64,000 nt of DNA. Source: Gorsachius magnificus (taxonomy: Eukaryota; Chordata; Aves; Pelecaniformes; Ardeidae). The notes under the pieces were generated by a model. That model was given only the letters and a program-made list of their open reading frames with translations. It had not been told where the DNA came from and ran no database searches. The DNA is taken from the NCBI GenBank assembly GCA_034008185.1, contig CM067087.1:44752590-44816589 (forward strand). The letters are read 5' to 3'. Made by a program: the position numbers and the translations under genes. Shown piece after piece: positions 1 to 17,993 of this stretch; the stretch's first letter is position 1; the number at the start of each line of letters is the position of its first letter.

Positions 1-464
1 TTGTCCTGCTCATCCCACCCGCATTTGCCAGCGCCAGTGGGCAGAGACCTCCGTCATGCTCTGCTCCTCTCATTTCCCTGGGCTTTTCATCTCCTTTCAT
101 TGATATCTTTCTCTTTGTGCTCCATTCCCAACAAAGTAGCCCTTCCAGCCTCTGTAACGGCAGCAGGAGGTAGATTTGGCATGGTGAGCAAGTGTTTCGG
201 AGCGACGCTTTGGTGTGAAATATTAACTGGTGGTACAGCTTTTTATTTACAGATACGTTGAAAATCAATTAGAACGTTCTAGGGAAGATCGGGATCCCAA
301 AGTTCCTCGTTGGCACCGATGCTGTTCTTCCTGGGGTGTGTGGAGAAGGGGCAGTGGGTGACACCCCCGGGGCACCCTGCAGCTGGGGGTGACACACAGG
401 GGCTGCGGTGGGGAGAGGGGGCCCCGGGCGGAGAAGGCTGCGGGAGCTTGGGGAGCACAGGCAG
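1..464. other. No gene recognised
   Basis: The first ~300 bases are mixed-composition sequence with no coding signal I can recognise; the rest becomes GC-rich toward the minisatellite. Human synteny would place ACTRT3 and TERC upstream of MYNN. I saw no actin-like reading frame and no avian telomerase template-like CTAACCCTAA motif here, so if present they lie outside the window. Confidence 0.5.
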
Positions 465-590
465 GTCGTGGCTCTGTGGGGGTGCAAGCCCCGGGCGAGC
501 CCGGTGCTCCCTGGGGGTGCGGGCCCCCTGGTGAACCCGGTGTTCCCTGGGGGTGCGGGCCCCCTGGTCAGCCCGGTGCTCACCGGGGCG
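465..590. repeat. 36-bp GC-rich minisatellite, about 3 copies
   Basis: A unit containing CCCGGTGCTCCCTGGGGGTG followed by CGGGCCCCCTGGT recurs with a period of 36 bases (CCC starts at 500, 536 and 572). A more diverged copy lies before 500 and a partial copy at the end. It sits directly upstream of the tRNA gene. Open frames across it on both strands are by-products of the repeat. Confidence 0.85.
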
Positions 591-636
591 CGGGTCGAAC
601 GCCATTACCGGAATCGCCGGAGCCCGTTCCAGCGGA

Positions 637-709
637 GTTTCCGTAGTGTAGTGGTTATCACGTTCGCCTAACACGCGAAAGGTCCCCGGTTCGAAACCGG
701 GCGGAAACA
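637..709 (+). tRNA. tRNA-Val (anticodon AAC)
   Basis: A complete 73-nt cytosolic tRNA. The 7-bp acceptor stem pairs GTTTCCG (637-643) with CGGAAAC (702-708), followed by discriminator A at 709. The anticodon stem TTCGC/GCGAA encloses the 7-nt loop CTAACAC, with anticodon AAC at 670-672. The internal pol III promoter is intact: box A TAGTGTAGTGG at 644-654 and box B GGTTCGAAACC at 688-698. There is no intron and no encoded CCA, as expected for a nuclear eukaryotic tRNA. A T5 terminator follows 15 nt downstream. It decodes GTT directly and, after A34-to-inosine editing, GTC and GTA as well. Nothing suggests a pseudo-tRNA. Confidence 0.97.
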
Positions 710-723
710 CCCGCCGGGCAGGC

Positions 724-728
724 TTTTT
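724..728 (+). terminator. Pol III T5 terminator of tRNA-Val
   Basis: A run of five T residues lies 15 nt after the discriminator base of the tRNA gene, the usual RNA polymerase III stop. Confidence 0.85.
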
Positions 729-892
729 GCTCCCTCCGGCGTTGCGTTCGCGGACGTCACCGGCACCGATCCCTGCTGGGCTGCAAACCGGCAGCCGCGC
801 GTCGCTAAATTTTTAAAGCCACCTTTTACCGGATTGCTTTGAATTGGGAGCGCGGGCAGGGAGAGACCCCTCGGCGCTGCGGCATCAGCAAG

Positions 893-1445
893 CACAGCCA
901 GCCCACCCTGGAGCCCTGCGTCCAGCTCGGGAGCCCTCAGCACAAGGAGGACATGGACCTGTTCGAGCGGGGCCAGGGGAGGGCTACTAAAATGATCCGA
1001 GGGGCTACTAAAATGCTCCGAGGGCTGGAGCCCCTCTGCTCTGAGGCCAGGCTGGGAGAGTTGGGGGTGTTCAGCCTGGAGCAGAGAAGGCTGCGGGCAG
1101 AGCTGATTGCGGCCGGTCAGGGCTTCAAGGGGGCCCAGAGGAAAGGGGGGGACAAGCTTTTTAGCAGGGCCAGCTGTGACAGGACAAGGGGGGATGGCTT
1201 TAAACTGAAGCAGGGGAGGTTGAGACTGGATGTAAGGAAGAAATTCTTTCCAGTGAGGGTGGTGAAACCCTGGCAGGGGTTGCCCAGAGAGGGGGTGGAG
1301 GCCCCATCCCTGGGACCATTCCAGGCCAGGTTGGCCGGGGCTGTGAGCAACCTGATGTGGTTCAAGGTGTCCCTGCTCCTGCAGGGGGGTTGGGCTGGGT
1401 GGCCTCTGGGGGTCCCTTCCACCCCAAAGCACTCTATGATTCTAT
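893..1445 (+). mobile_element. CR1 LINE, 5'-truncated, sense orientation
   Basis: Typical avian CR1 3'-end sequence. It contains an 'AGGACATGGACCTGTT' segment, 'GGGCTGGAGC', the 'GGACAAGGGG' and 'AAGGAAGAAATTCTTT' motifs and 'GGTTGCCCAGAGAG'. It ends at the direct-repeat tail CTCTATGATTCTAT at ~1431-1445. Only about 550 bases of the 3' part (end of ORF2 plus 3' UTR) remain. It lies between the tRNA gene and the MYNN CpG island. The long open frames across it on both strands are by-products. The exact 5' boundary is uncertain by tens of bases. Confidence 0.95.
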
Positions 1446-2110
1446 TTTACCGGCGCGGGGCGGGGCTCCACGCCCCGGTAGCCGCCCAGGTGCCCCCCGC
1501 CGCCTCGAGTGCTGCGGCCCCGGGTGAGGCAGCGGAGCGGCACGCGCCCGCCGCCGCGCGCGCACGGCGGCCCGCGCGGGCCCGCCGCCCAGCGCCGCCC
1601 GCCAGCCCCGAGCCGCCCGCGGGAGCGAGGCACAGGAAGTGGCGTCCCGGAAGCGGCGCGCGTGGCGTCATCAGAACATGGCGGCCTGAGGCGAAGGCGC
1701 CCCTTCTCCCCCGCCGCAGGTGCGTGGGGCGCCGCCGCCCTCCGCCCGCCCGGGGGCAGCGCCGGGGGCTCGGTCGCGGCGGGGCGCGGGGGCGGCGGGG
1801 CCGGGCGAGGGGAGGGCGCGGGGGGCTCCGTCCCGTCCCGCGGGGAGGCCGGGCCGGGGGGGGGGCGGCGGCGGCGGCTGTTGTGGCTGCTGGCGCCCCG
1901 TCCGCCCCCCTGGCGCCGGGGCAGCCCTTCCCTCTGCGCCCGGTGACCGCTGGGGACTCCCCGCGCCCGGGGCCTGCCCGGCCCCGGTCCCTGCGGCGGG
2001 GGCGGCTCGGCCGAGCCTGGGGCGGCTCATTTCGGCAAAGCGCTACTGCGAGCCCGGTGCTGGCGCGGCAGCTCCTGAGCTGAGGCGAGCTAATCCCCGC
2101 GCCCCTCGCC
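1446..2110. promoter_or_regulatory. CpG-island promoter of MYNN
   Basis: A very GC- and CpG-dense block of about 650 bases spans the inferred first exon. Just upstream of or within exon 1 lie an ETS-type CCGGAAGCG (1648-1656), a CRE/ATF-like GGCGTCA (1664-1670) and a YY1-type AACATGGCGGC (1675-1685). This is a common layout in TATA-less housekeeping promoters, and no TATA box is visible. A G10 run followed by CGG repeats (1856-1877) could fold into a G-quadruplex. Motif calls are by eye. Confidence 0.8.
1630..1719 (+). other. MYNN: Inferred MYNN 5' non-coding exon 1
   Basis: The exon is inferred to end at 1719, where the sequence reads CCGCAG followed by GTGCGT, a strong splice donor at 1720-1721. 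The transcription start is not defined by sequence; 1630 is a placeholder around the ETS/YY1 motifs. Exon 2 begins at 2295 after a pyrimidine-rich tract and CAG. The ATGGCGG at ~1678 belongs to the YY1-type motif and is followed at once by an in-frame TGA, so it is not the protein start. Confidence 0.6.
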
Positions 2111-2327
2111 CCGTCCCTGGCTCCCCACCCGCCTCGCCGTGCCTCGTACAAAAGCGCTGCTGCACAAACTACCCCGCGGGTTTTGTACACCGAGTCTTTC
2201 GTAGTCATGGACTTACTCTCTTAGGGGGGAAAACAAAGTTAAGTCTTGCATGTAAATAGTTTTTTGGTTTGTTTTTTTTCTTTTGCTTTCCCAGATCAGA
2301 ACAAAGAGGCTGCAGCTCCTTATCAAA

Positions 2328-10161
<7,834 letters not shown>

Positions 10162-13100
10162 CAGTGCAGTGCAGAGCCATCAAGGTAATTTGGTAGTGAA
10201 CTTGCATACCTTTGGTAGGATGAACATAACCAAGCAAGCAGTCACGCTTTTTGAGTTGGACTTGTTCCTTTTTTTTTTTTTCCTCTGTGTAAGGACACTT
10301 GTAAGGCATTTCCATTGTGCAGTGCTGTCTTTCGTTTTTTGTTGAATTGTGCTACTCTACAATCAAATTTCTATTTGCAATTAACACTGATTTCCAGGAG
10401 ATGATTCCTTTCCAGCAACACCTGCCTTAAGAATTCTCTGTTAAACGTGTTAATGTATTTTGGAGATCTCCTCCCGTGTTCTTGCTGATCTGATGTGTCA
10501 CGACGTCATTTGAGAGCAGACGTTTTAAGCCATATTTGATAGTTGAAGAATATTAACCCAGAGGTGTAAGGGGAAAAATCATAATTTGAATGTACTAACC
10601 AGCTTATGCTCCTGCGTTCCGCAGTGATGTAATGGCACAAGATGGAAGGTAGCCCAGTGCTCTGGTGAGGTGCTTGCAAAGAATTAATGCTGTCGGCCAG
10701 AAGCCACTGTCCTCAGCTGAGGTCTGGCCAGAGGGAAAGTTTTGTATATGTTTTCCTGACAAGGCAAGTAAAGGAGGGGTAATTGTTTTTTTTTTCCTGT
10801 AGTGTGTTAAGTCAGAGGGTTCTGATGGCATAGCTAGTACTGGGTATTCTTTCCAACACATCGCTTTTTCTTCCCTTTTTTGTTTTAAGTGAATCCAGCA
10901 TTGTTGTATCTTGTCTCAGATTTATTTTTCCCATCCCTAAAATGCCCTGGTTTTGGTGCAGACAGCAACATTTGCTCAGAAGGAGAGCTGGGACATGCAT
11001 GTTGTAGATGAGATGAAAAGATGCATTGACATAGTTGCAAGGCATGAATCATGGCTTCATAATCCTTTTTTTTTTTACAGTAGTGCTGCTTCTTGTGCTA
11101 GACAGTAGGTACAAAAGAGGAAATAAATCCTGCCCTTCACTGTGAAAATAATAAGTGAACGCTACATGTTGGGGCATTAAGGAAGAATACAACAGAGCAG
11201 ATTGATATTCTTCCAGGGAAGGTTTTGTTGACTGATTTGCTTTAATTGAAGTATTTATGTATTGCTTTACCTCTTGTGTCACTTGTCCACAGTAACTGCA
11301 CAAAACTGGTACCTAGCAAGACTCATGTAAAGGCATGTTTTATGCAATGTAAATTTTTAAAAAGCCACATTTTCAGTGTCTTGGTAGGGTCATTCGTTAA
11401 AGATGAGTTGACAACAGCAGTACTTTGTACTTGGTTTTGCCAGTTTGTGCCATTAACGTAATGTAAGCATTATTTAAGTAATCATCAAATAGTAAGGAAA
11501 CAGTCGTAATACTGTACCAACAAAGCATTTAAAGGTATTATTTGTTGGTTATTTACTTGGTGCTAGCATTTTATTTCCACTGATGCCTTGTGTCCAGACA
11601 CTGATAAATAGAAGAGCATAGGAGATACCTCTTAACTGATTCTGTTCTACATGGAGTAATAATTAATCTGCACCTTAATTAAACAGACTTTGTGAAAAAT
11701 TTCTTGGAGGATTTCATTTAAATATTCTGCAAATAGTCACTTGACTCCTGAGCATGACTATAGATTTTTATTTTTTTTTTTCCCCCCTCTTCCTACACAT
11801 TTGTACTTGTAAGGTAATAGACCTTTCACTTATTTGTGTTGGTCATCTGAGTATGCAGCATGTTTAAAACTCTGCTTCTTGATTGTATTTTATGCTTTAA
11901 TATATGGCCAGTTTGCTGATAAAGTCTACCACGGACAGCAAGGAGTACAACCACGTTCACCAGGAACATTCTTAACGCACGCATCTCTGACTCGGCCTGC
12001 TGAAGATAATTATTGCCATACCTGCCTGACCTTCAGTTGCTTTGCTCCTCTGACCACAGCATTTACAAACAGCTGATGTCCTTCGTGTCGCCAGCAAAGC
12101 ACAATGGGTGAAGTTCTCAGTTTGTATTTTTTTTTTCCTGTTGGTTTGGCATTTCTCCCTTTCCTCCCCCATTTTCTTTTTTATCTTCTGTTGTTGATGT
12201 AGCCCCTGAAGGATTCCTTAGCCTCACTATTTAAGACTGAAGAACCACAAAGACTGGGATCTTGACTCTGTGTGTTTAAAAAAAAAAAAAAAAAAAAAAA
12301 AAGCGAACTCCATGTAGCTTGTCCTAGGGTTCCTCTTTACTTTCTCTCTCTGAAAATAGAGCAGAAGCCTTGGGATAGACATAGGCTTAGTCATGAATAC
12401 TGAAAAACAACAATACTGTACAATTGATAAATTTCATATTTAAACAGCTTTGGAAGATCAACTAATGATATGCTGCTGTTACCTGAGGAAAAGTACCTGA
12501 AGATTAACGTATCCAGGATAAATGACCGTGAGAGAGAACTAGCTCTGGAAAAAAAAAAAAATTTAAAAAGTCACATTCCTGCATAGAAAATGCATTCCAT
12601 AACAATGTTTGTTTGGACTGTTTTTATATTTCTAAAATTATAGCTTATTACTGTATTCTTAGATTTCAGAATTTTTAAAAAAAATACAGTGCTTAGATTT
12701 ATACAGGATTTGTTTAGATACTTATAACAGTAACACTTGCTTTATTAATCATTTAGTTTTCTTTATAGACAAGAAGATAATTATTATTTTTTACAAGACA
12801 ACAATTTTAACCTTTCTTAATAGAATACACAGGCTTGTAGTTTTGTCTTGGAGCAATAATTTAGTGACCTGCACTCTTGAGTCCCCATCCGAGAGTCTTG
12901 ATTTTTATCCTCATCTTTCGTGAAGATATCTCAGCTGCTGAGGTATGATCTCTATGAACTGTATTCATTTACTAGAATATAGATTTTAAAAATATATATA
13001 TATATATGAAAAAAAAATTGTAGGTGGGTTCAGGCTGGGTGCTGTAGGACCTGAAGAAGCAGGTCTGTACCGCACCTTTTGCCAATAGATGCATGGAAAT

Positions 13101-13805
13101 CAGCTGCACATCTAATTCCTAGGCTTAAGGATTCTGAGTTCCTTTTGGAGGTACAAAGTTTATAACAGTATTGGTAATTTCTGTATGTGACTGATGTGGG
13201 AAAGCATGACATCTGTTTAGGCAGACATCTCCTTCTTGAGACCTTGAGGCAAGAGGGAATCTTAATAATTCCGTTAACAGTAATGGAGAGAAAATGACAC
13301 GATTTGTGATGCCGTTGTTGCAGTACCGTTTCAGTCAATTTTGCACTGAAGTCAGTGCAAGTTTTGCCTGAATAGGTTATTTGCGTCTAGAAATTTCGGA
13401 ATTGGCTGTTGGGAAATACTTGTGTGGGAATAGCTCCTGGTATGACACTTACTTCCAAATGTGTGCCCAAACGTGGGCACAAAGCATGATGACTTTTCTG
13501 AAATCATGTGTTCCAAAAAAACTTTCAAGTATGGACAAGTCCCATGTTAAGGATTTCAGGGCCGTGATCTCGGAGAGGCTATTGATAAGCCTTGCAGAAT
13601 TAAGTTCAGATAAGGACTAATAACTGATTTATTTTTTTTTTTGGTTAAATTATTTTTAAAAATATCTTCCATGTATATACAGTTTTTCCTCTGTTATTTG
13701 TATATAGCTCAACTCTCAATTTTATAATCCCCTGGGAAGGAAGGGAGTTGTACATATTTAGCCTGAAGTGTTTTATGTTAGACTTTAATAAACTTGTTTT
13801 GTAAT
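10162..13805 (+). other. MYNN: Inferred MYNN 3' UTR
   Basis: About 3.6 kb of AT-rich, non-coding sequence without a convincing gene follows the stop codon. It contains a poly(A) tract at ~12278-12302, a short (TA)n at ~12993-13006, and alternative AATAAA-type hexamers such as 11122-11127. The last 170 bases before the hexamer at 13787 have typical AU-rich 3' UTR character. The extent is inferred from the poly(A) signal; shorter isoforms are possible. Confidence 0.6.
13787..13792 (+). terminator. AATAAA poly(A) signal, probable MYNN 3' end
   Basis: Canonical AATAAA, followed within ~25-40 bases by a GT/T-rich downstream element (CTTGTGTCTCCTGTTTG), the normal arrangement for cleavage and polyadenylation. 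Confidence 0.7.
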
Positions 13806-13810
13806 TTTCC

Positions 13811-15061
13811 CTCACCTTGTGTCTCCTGTTTGTAACTGCGAGGGGTAGCAACAAAAGGAGGAGGGCAGCAGTCTGACCTAAGCACCGCCAAAGCACCCCG
13901 TCGGAGGGGCGCGCGGGAGCCCTTTGCGCAGCACACTGACACAGCAAGGATCCCTGCCTTTTCTTCTCGGCAGTAAACACACCTGGTTTTTCTCACAGAA
14001 GATATTTGGGGTCTGTTCAAACTAAATTAAACAAAAACTTTATTCTAAATACGATCTAGCATAAAGACTCTTAGGGTTTTTTCCACTTGTTTTGAGGTGT
14101 TGGGGTGGGGTTTTGGGGCAGGCTTGGCTGGTTTAGGGTTTTGTTGTTTTACAGAATGCTTTGAAGGTGTACTTTTTATGCTAAAGCAGATACTCAGTGA
14201 ATTTCTTTATCAAAATTTGCATCTTAACTTATTTTTACTAGGTTGTTTAATTTTACGGAAGGTGCTATGGTGGCTAGAGCGCACAGCAGGCCTTAGGGGA
14301 CCTGTGTGGTACCATGGGCCTGCTGGATCAGCCATTTTCCTTTTCTTCAAATTGGGGCAAAAATGCTGAATTTCAGCCAGGTACTGCAAGTTCTGGAAGC
14401 TGAAACAATGGTTTACAGAGCCAGGATGACACTTGCTTTTGCTATGAGAATAACTTAGAAGACCATGGCAAAATTTTTTAGCCTATGTAAATTCTCTCAT
14501 TCCAAAGAACAGGAGATAACATCTTTTTAAGAATTTCAAGGTGTGGTTTGCAGGGAAAGGAAAGCAATAAATGTCTCTGGCGCAGGCCTCTCTAAGCAAT
14601 AGAGGTTTCTGCACAAATAATTACTTTAGTTTGCAGGAAGCTGTTCGTACTTACAAAGCAGTATCAAAGTAAACTAGAACACAAGCTATTTTTATGGATA
14701 CTGTCAATAATGCAGCATGCTCTTTTGGGCCAAGCATCTTGCTGTTAAACAAGGGTTCAGCTGGAGTAAAAGTATTTCAAAAGCATATGCTAGCAATTTT
14801 GAAAGTAGATGCCATTTATCCTGTTATATTTTGTGTATGATATTGTTGCCATCTTACCACATCTACTAAAAATGAAATACTGGTGATGGTAGAGTTGGGA
14901 TTGACTTGGTAGATTTGGTTCCCTGTTACCACAGCAGATTAAGGAATGTCATTCATACAAGTAAATTAAGACTTAATTAGGGTAATGAAATTATCCTGAA
15001 CTCCATATACAGGATAAAGGAAAGCAAAATATATGGAAAAAAATATACCTCGATCTGAATT
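13811..15061. other. Intergenic, MYNN 3' end to CR1
   Basis: Non-coding sequence between the convergent genes MYNN and LRRC34. No RNA gene, promoter or repeat recognised. Open frames of 60-110 codons have no recognisable similarity. Confidence 0.6.
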
Positions 15062-15670
15062 GTAGAATCATTAAAGTTGGAAAAGATCTCCAAGATCATC
15101 AAGTCCAGCCGTCAACCCAACACCCCCATGCCTACTCATAACCATGTCCCAAAGTGCCACATCTACACATTTTTTTTTTAAATTCTCCAGGGATGGTGAC
15201 TCCCACCTCTCTGGGCAGCCCATTCCAAATGCTTGATTACTCTCAGTGAAGAAATTTTCCCTAATGTCCAACCTCACCCTGCCCTGGCACAACTTGAGGC
15301 CATTGCCCCTCGTCCCATCGCCCCTTCCCTGGGAGCAGAGCCCGACCCCCCCCTGGCTCCCCCCTCCTCTCAGGCAGTTGTAGGGAGCCATGAGGGCTCC
15401 CCTCAGCCTCCTCTGCCCCCCCCCAGCCTGGGGCTCCAGACCCCTCCCCAGCTCCGCTGCCCTTCTCTGGACACGCTCCAGCCCGCCCAGGTCCTTCGGG
15501 GAGGGAGGGGCCCAACCCTGACCCCAGCATTCGAGGGGCGGCCTCCCCAGTGCCCAGCACAGGGGCACGGGCCCTGCCCTGCTCCTGCTGGCCACACCAC
15601 TCCTGATACAAGCCAGGATGCCGCTGGCCCTCTTGGCCACCTGGGCACCCTGCTGGCTCATGTTTCGCTG
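15062..15670 (-). mobile_element. CR1 LINE, 5'-truncated, antisense orientation
   Basis: Read on the minus strand, this is the 3' end of a CR1 element. It shows CAGAGAAGGGC-type sequence, 'GGAACTTGGAC'-like ORF2 remnants, 'AAATTTCTTCACTGA', 'GGGCTGCCCAGAGAGGTGGG', and near its end 'GACTTGATGATCTTGGAGAT' followed by CTTTTCCAAC and AATGATTCTACA at ~15062. About 600 bases survive. The subfamily differs from the first copy in its 3' end (GATGATCTTGGAGATC class). Long overlapping frames on both strands (up to 196 codons) are element remnants and not host genes. Confidence 0.95.
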
Positions 15671-17993
15671 GCTGTAGTAGTGGTCTTTCTAGCAAGAAAT
15701 TCTATATTTGATGTCTCGGTACTGAGAGTATTCTCTTTAGACTATCATAGTATAACCTGCAATGCTCCAGAGCAGCAACACTCAGAAAAATACCAACTTT
15801 GCTAATATGGGCCTATCAAATTTTAATAGCATGCAGATTTGTTTCAAGCAATCACGTTCTGTGTATCCTCAGCTTTTTCATGGCTCTGTTCTTCTGTGCA
15901 ACCATAGTTAAAACACAAGCTCCTCTCTAGCGTTTTCACAGTGCAACTTACGGACTTTGTGCTTAACAAGATGACTGCAGGTTAAGATGTCCCTGTGCAG
16001 GCCACAAAGAGAATTCATTTCTGGTCTCCTGCTCTGCCCTCACATTTTGGGTGATGCATCTGTTAAGCTATTCTGTGAAGGGAACATGGGGGAACTCCTG
16101 GTCTGGCGGGTGAAGAGAACTTGGTCAGGTCTTAAACATGGCCTCTAGCAGGCAAGAAGGCTGAGGGAGCAGAGAGAGACCTCCATGCCAACTTGTGTGT
16201 AGTAGAACAAACAGCCCTGCTCTGTGGGCTTACCTCGAAGTCCGTTTATGGTACCAAGTGCTTTTTGGACCAACAGAGTCCATCTAATTTGTGGAGAGGG
16301 AAAAAAAAAAAACCCAATGCTTACAACAGCTCTCAGTGCCACTTCAGTCATTTCGGCTTGGTAAGTGGTATCCGTGCAGCTCCCTGTCTCTGCACTACCA
16401 CTGTGATGATAAGAATCAGAAGATCAGCAGTTGCATCTCTCCTTCTTAAGTAATTTCAACAATAATACTTATCTTTTTCCCCTCATACCTAGATCTCGTA
16501 GGTCTTTTGCCTACGTGCACATACGTTCAAGGATTATTGTTACTTACTCTGTTTTTAACAGGCACATTTAGACATGCACAAGAGTGTGCTAGTAAAAGCC
16601 TTTGAGCAAGCCTCTGCTGTCCTATTTGGCGACCTCTTCTATTTAGGAGTGTAAATCTGATCATTTCTACAGGTACGAGCAGAGTGGATGTACAAAGGAA
16701 ACAAGCTGAGTGATTTCCAAACTTCTAAGATGTCTGATTCCAAACCATTAAACAATTTTTAACTACCGTCGTATGCATATGATGTCTTATTCACATGTAG
16801 GAGTTGCCACATGGCTCTAATGTTATAAATCTTTTTAAAGTTTTCAAGAGACAGGAAGAAATAATGAAACCAAGTTTGGTGTTTTTCATTTGTAGTATAA
16901 GAAACAAGTACATGCTGCAAGTTAATCAAAATACCATATATACACCAGTAAGCTAGGTTCACTAGCTTTAAAGTTCCAGCATTACAGTGGCTTAACGCTT
17001 AAGTTTGTTTAACTTGGTTTAAAAAAAAGCCACTCTTGGATGAAGATCAAAAGCATGCCATTAATAAGTAAAAGGAGAGAGTATATAGAGCACAGTAGCA
17101 ACAAAAGGGTTTACCCAAACCTCTCTTGGCTTCAAGAGGAACCTTGTTCTACAGCGTTACCTGATGTGCTGTCAAGCAGAGCTGCTGCCCGGCGGCAGTC
17201 CTGGGTGTGAACTTTGTCAGTTTGATCGGCCTGGCTCTACTCCAGCCTGCAGAGATGCAAGAACATGACCTGTGGGTTCTCCCTGCCACATGGAGGCCTG
17301 ACTGCAGAGACTGCAGCCCAGGAAGGGCAACGACTGCTCTTCCTCTGCAGCTGCCATGGGGAAGAGGAGCCTGTGGTCATGGTACTCTATCCATAGGCTC
17401 TGCTGCTGCCGCCCTGAACCAGCCCTGGCATCTTTTTGAAAGAAGCAGCAAGCACTTGATAAAAATCCTGCTCTGAGAAGGTCTTCTAAACAGAGCAGTG
17501 TAGTTCAGCTTGCTAGGAGTTCAGTTTGCACGTCTGTGCTGCTGCTGTGGTCTCTTTGCACGCCTTCACAGCAACTGTTCTACCCCCCGTTACTGCTAGG
17601 AACGCCTGGTGTCACTCAGCGCACTATGCTGTGGTGAAAATCTTTTCTTCTTAGTGTCCTATTTCACCAAATTCATCTATCACCTGAGAAGCCTGGAACT
17701 ACAGCTAGTCACAGTAAGGGAAGGAGATAGCGTGCAATAGAAATGACTGCAGCAAAATGAATGTGTTTCATATTCATAGACTTTGAATAACTTGGGCATT
17801 TCTAGCAACAAATTTTAAGGTCACTGGTTCGATATTTTACCTCTAATGCCACTTCAAGTCTTTTTAGATTCCTTCTAGACTAAAGACCCTGAAGACACAA
17901 CATGAAGCAAGCTTGCTACTGATATAATCTATTTTACTGGAAAGCAGATAGGAAAACTTCCAGCATCTGGAGTACATCCAGCCACGACCTCAC
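15671..17993. other. Intergenic / LRRC34 downstream region
   Basis: Sequence downstream of the LRRC34 stop. I found no clean AATAAA on the minus strand in the first 700 bases, so the LRRC34 3' end cannot be fixed. No other gene recognised. Confidence 0.5.

Noticed and set aside
839..2083. 414-codon plus-strand open frame and overlapping frames
   Set aside because: It runs through a CR1 remnant into a CpG island. The amino-acid content (Arg, Ala, Gly, Pro) only reflects GC-rich DNA.
1..2300. Telomerase RNA gene (TERC), expected near MYNN
   Set aside because: I looked on both strands for the template-like CTAACCCTAA and found none. The TTAGGGTTTT-like strings near 14070-14140 lie in low-complexity T-rich sequence with no RNA-gene features.
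15071..15805. Overlapping 144-196 codon frames on both strands
   Set aside because: They are remnants and antisense shadows of a truncated CR1 element.
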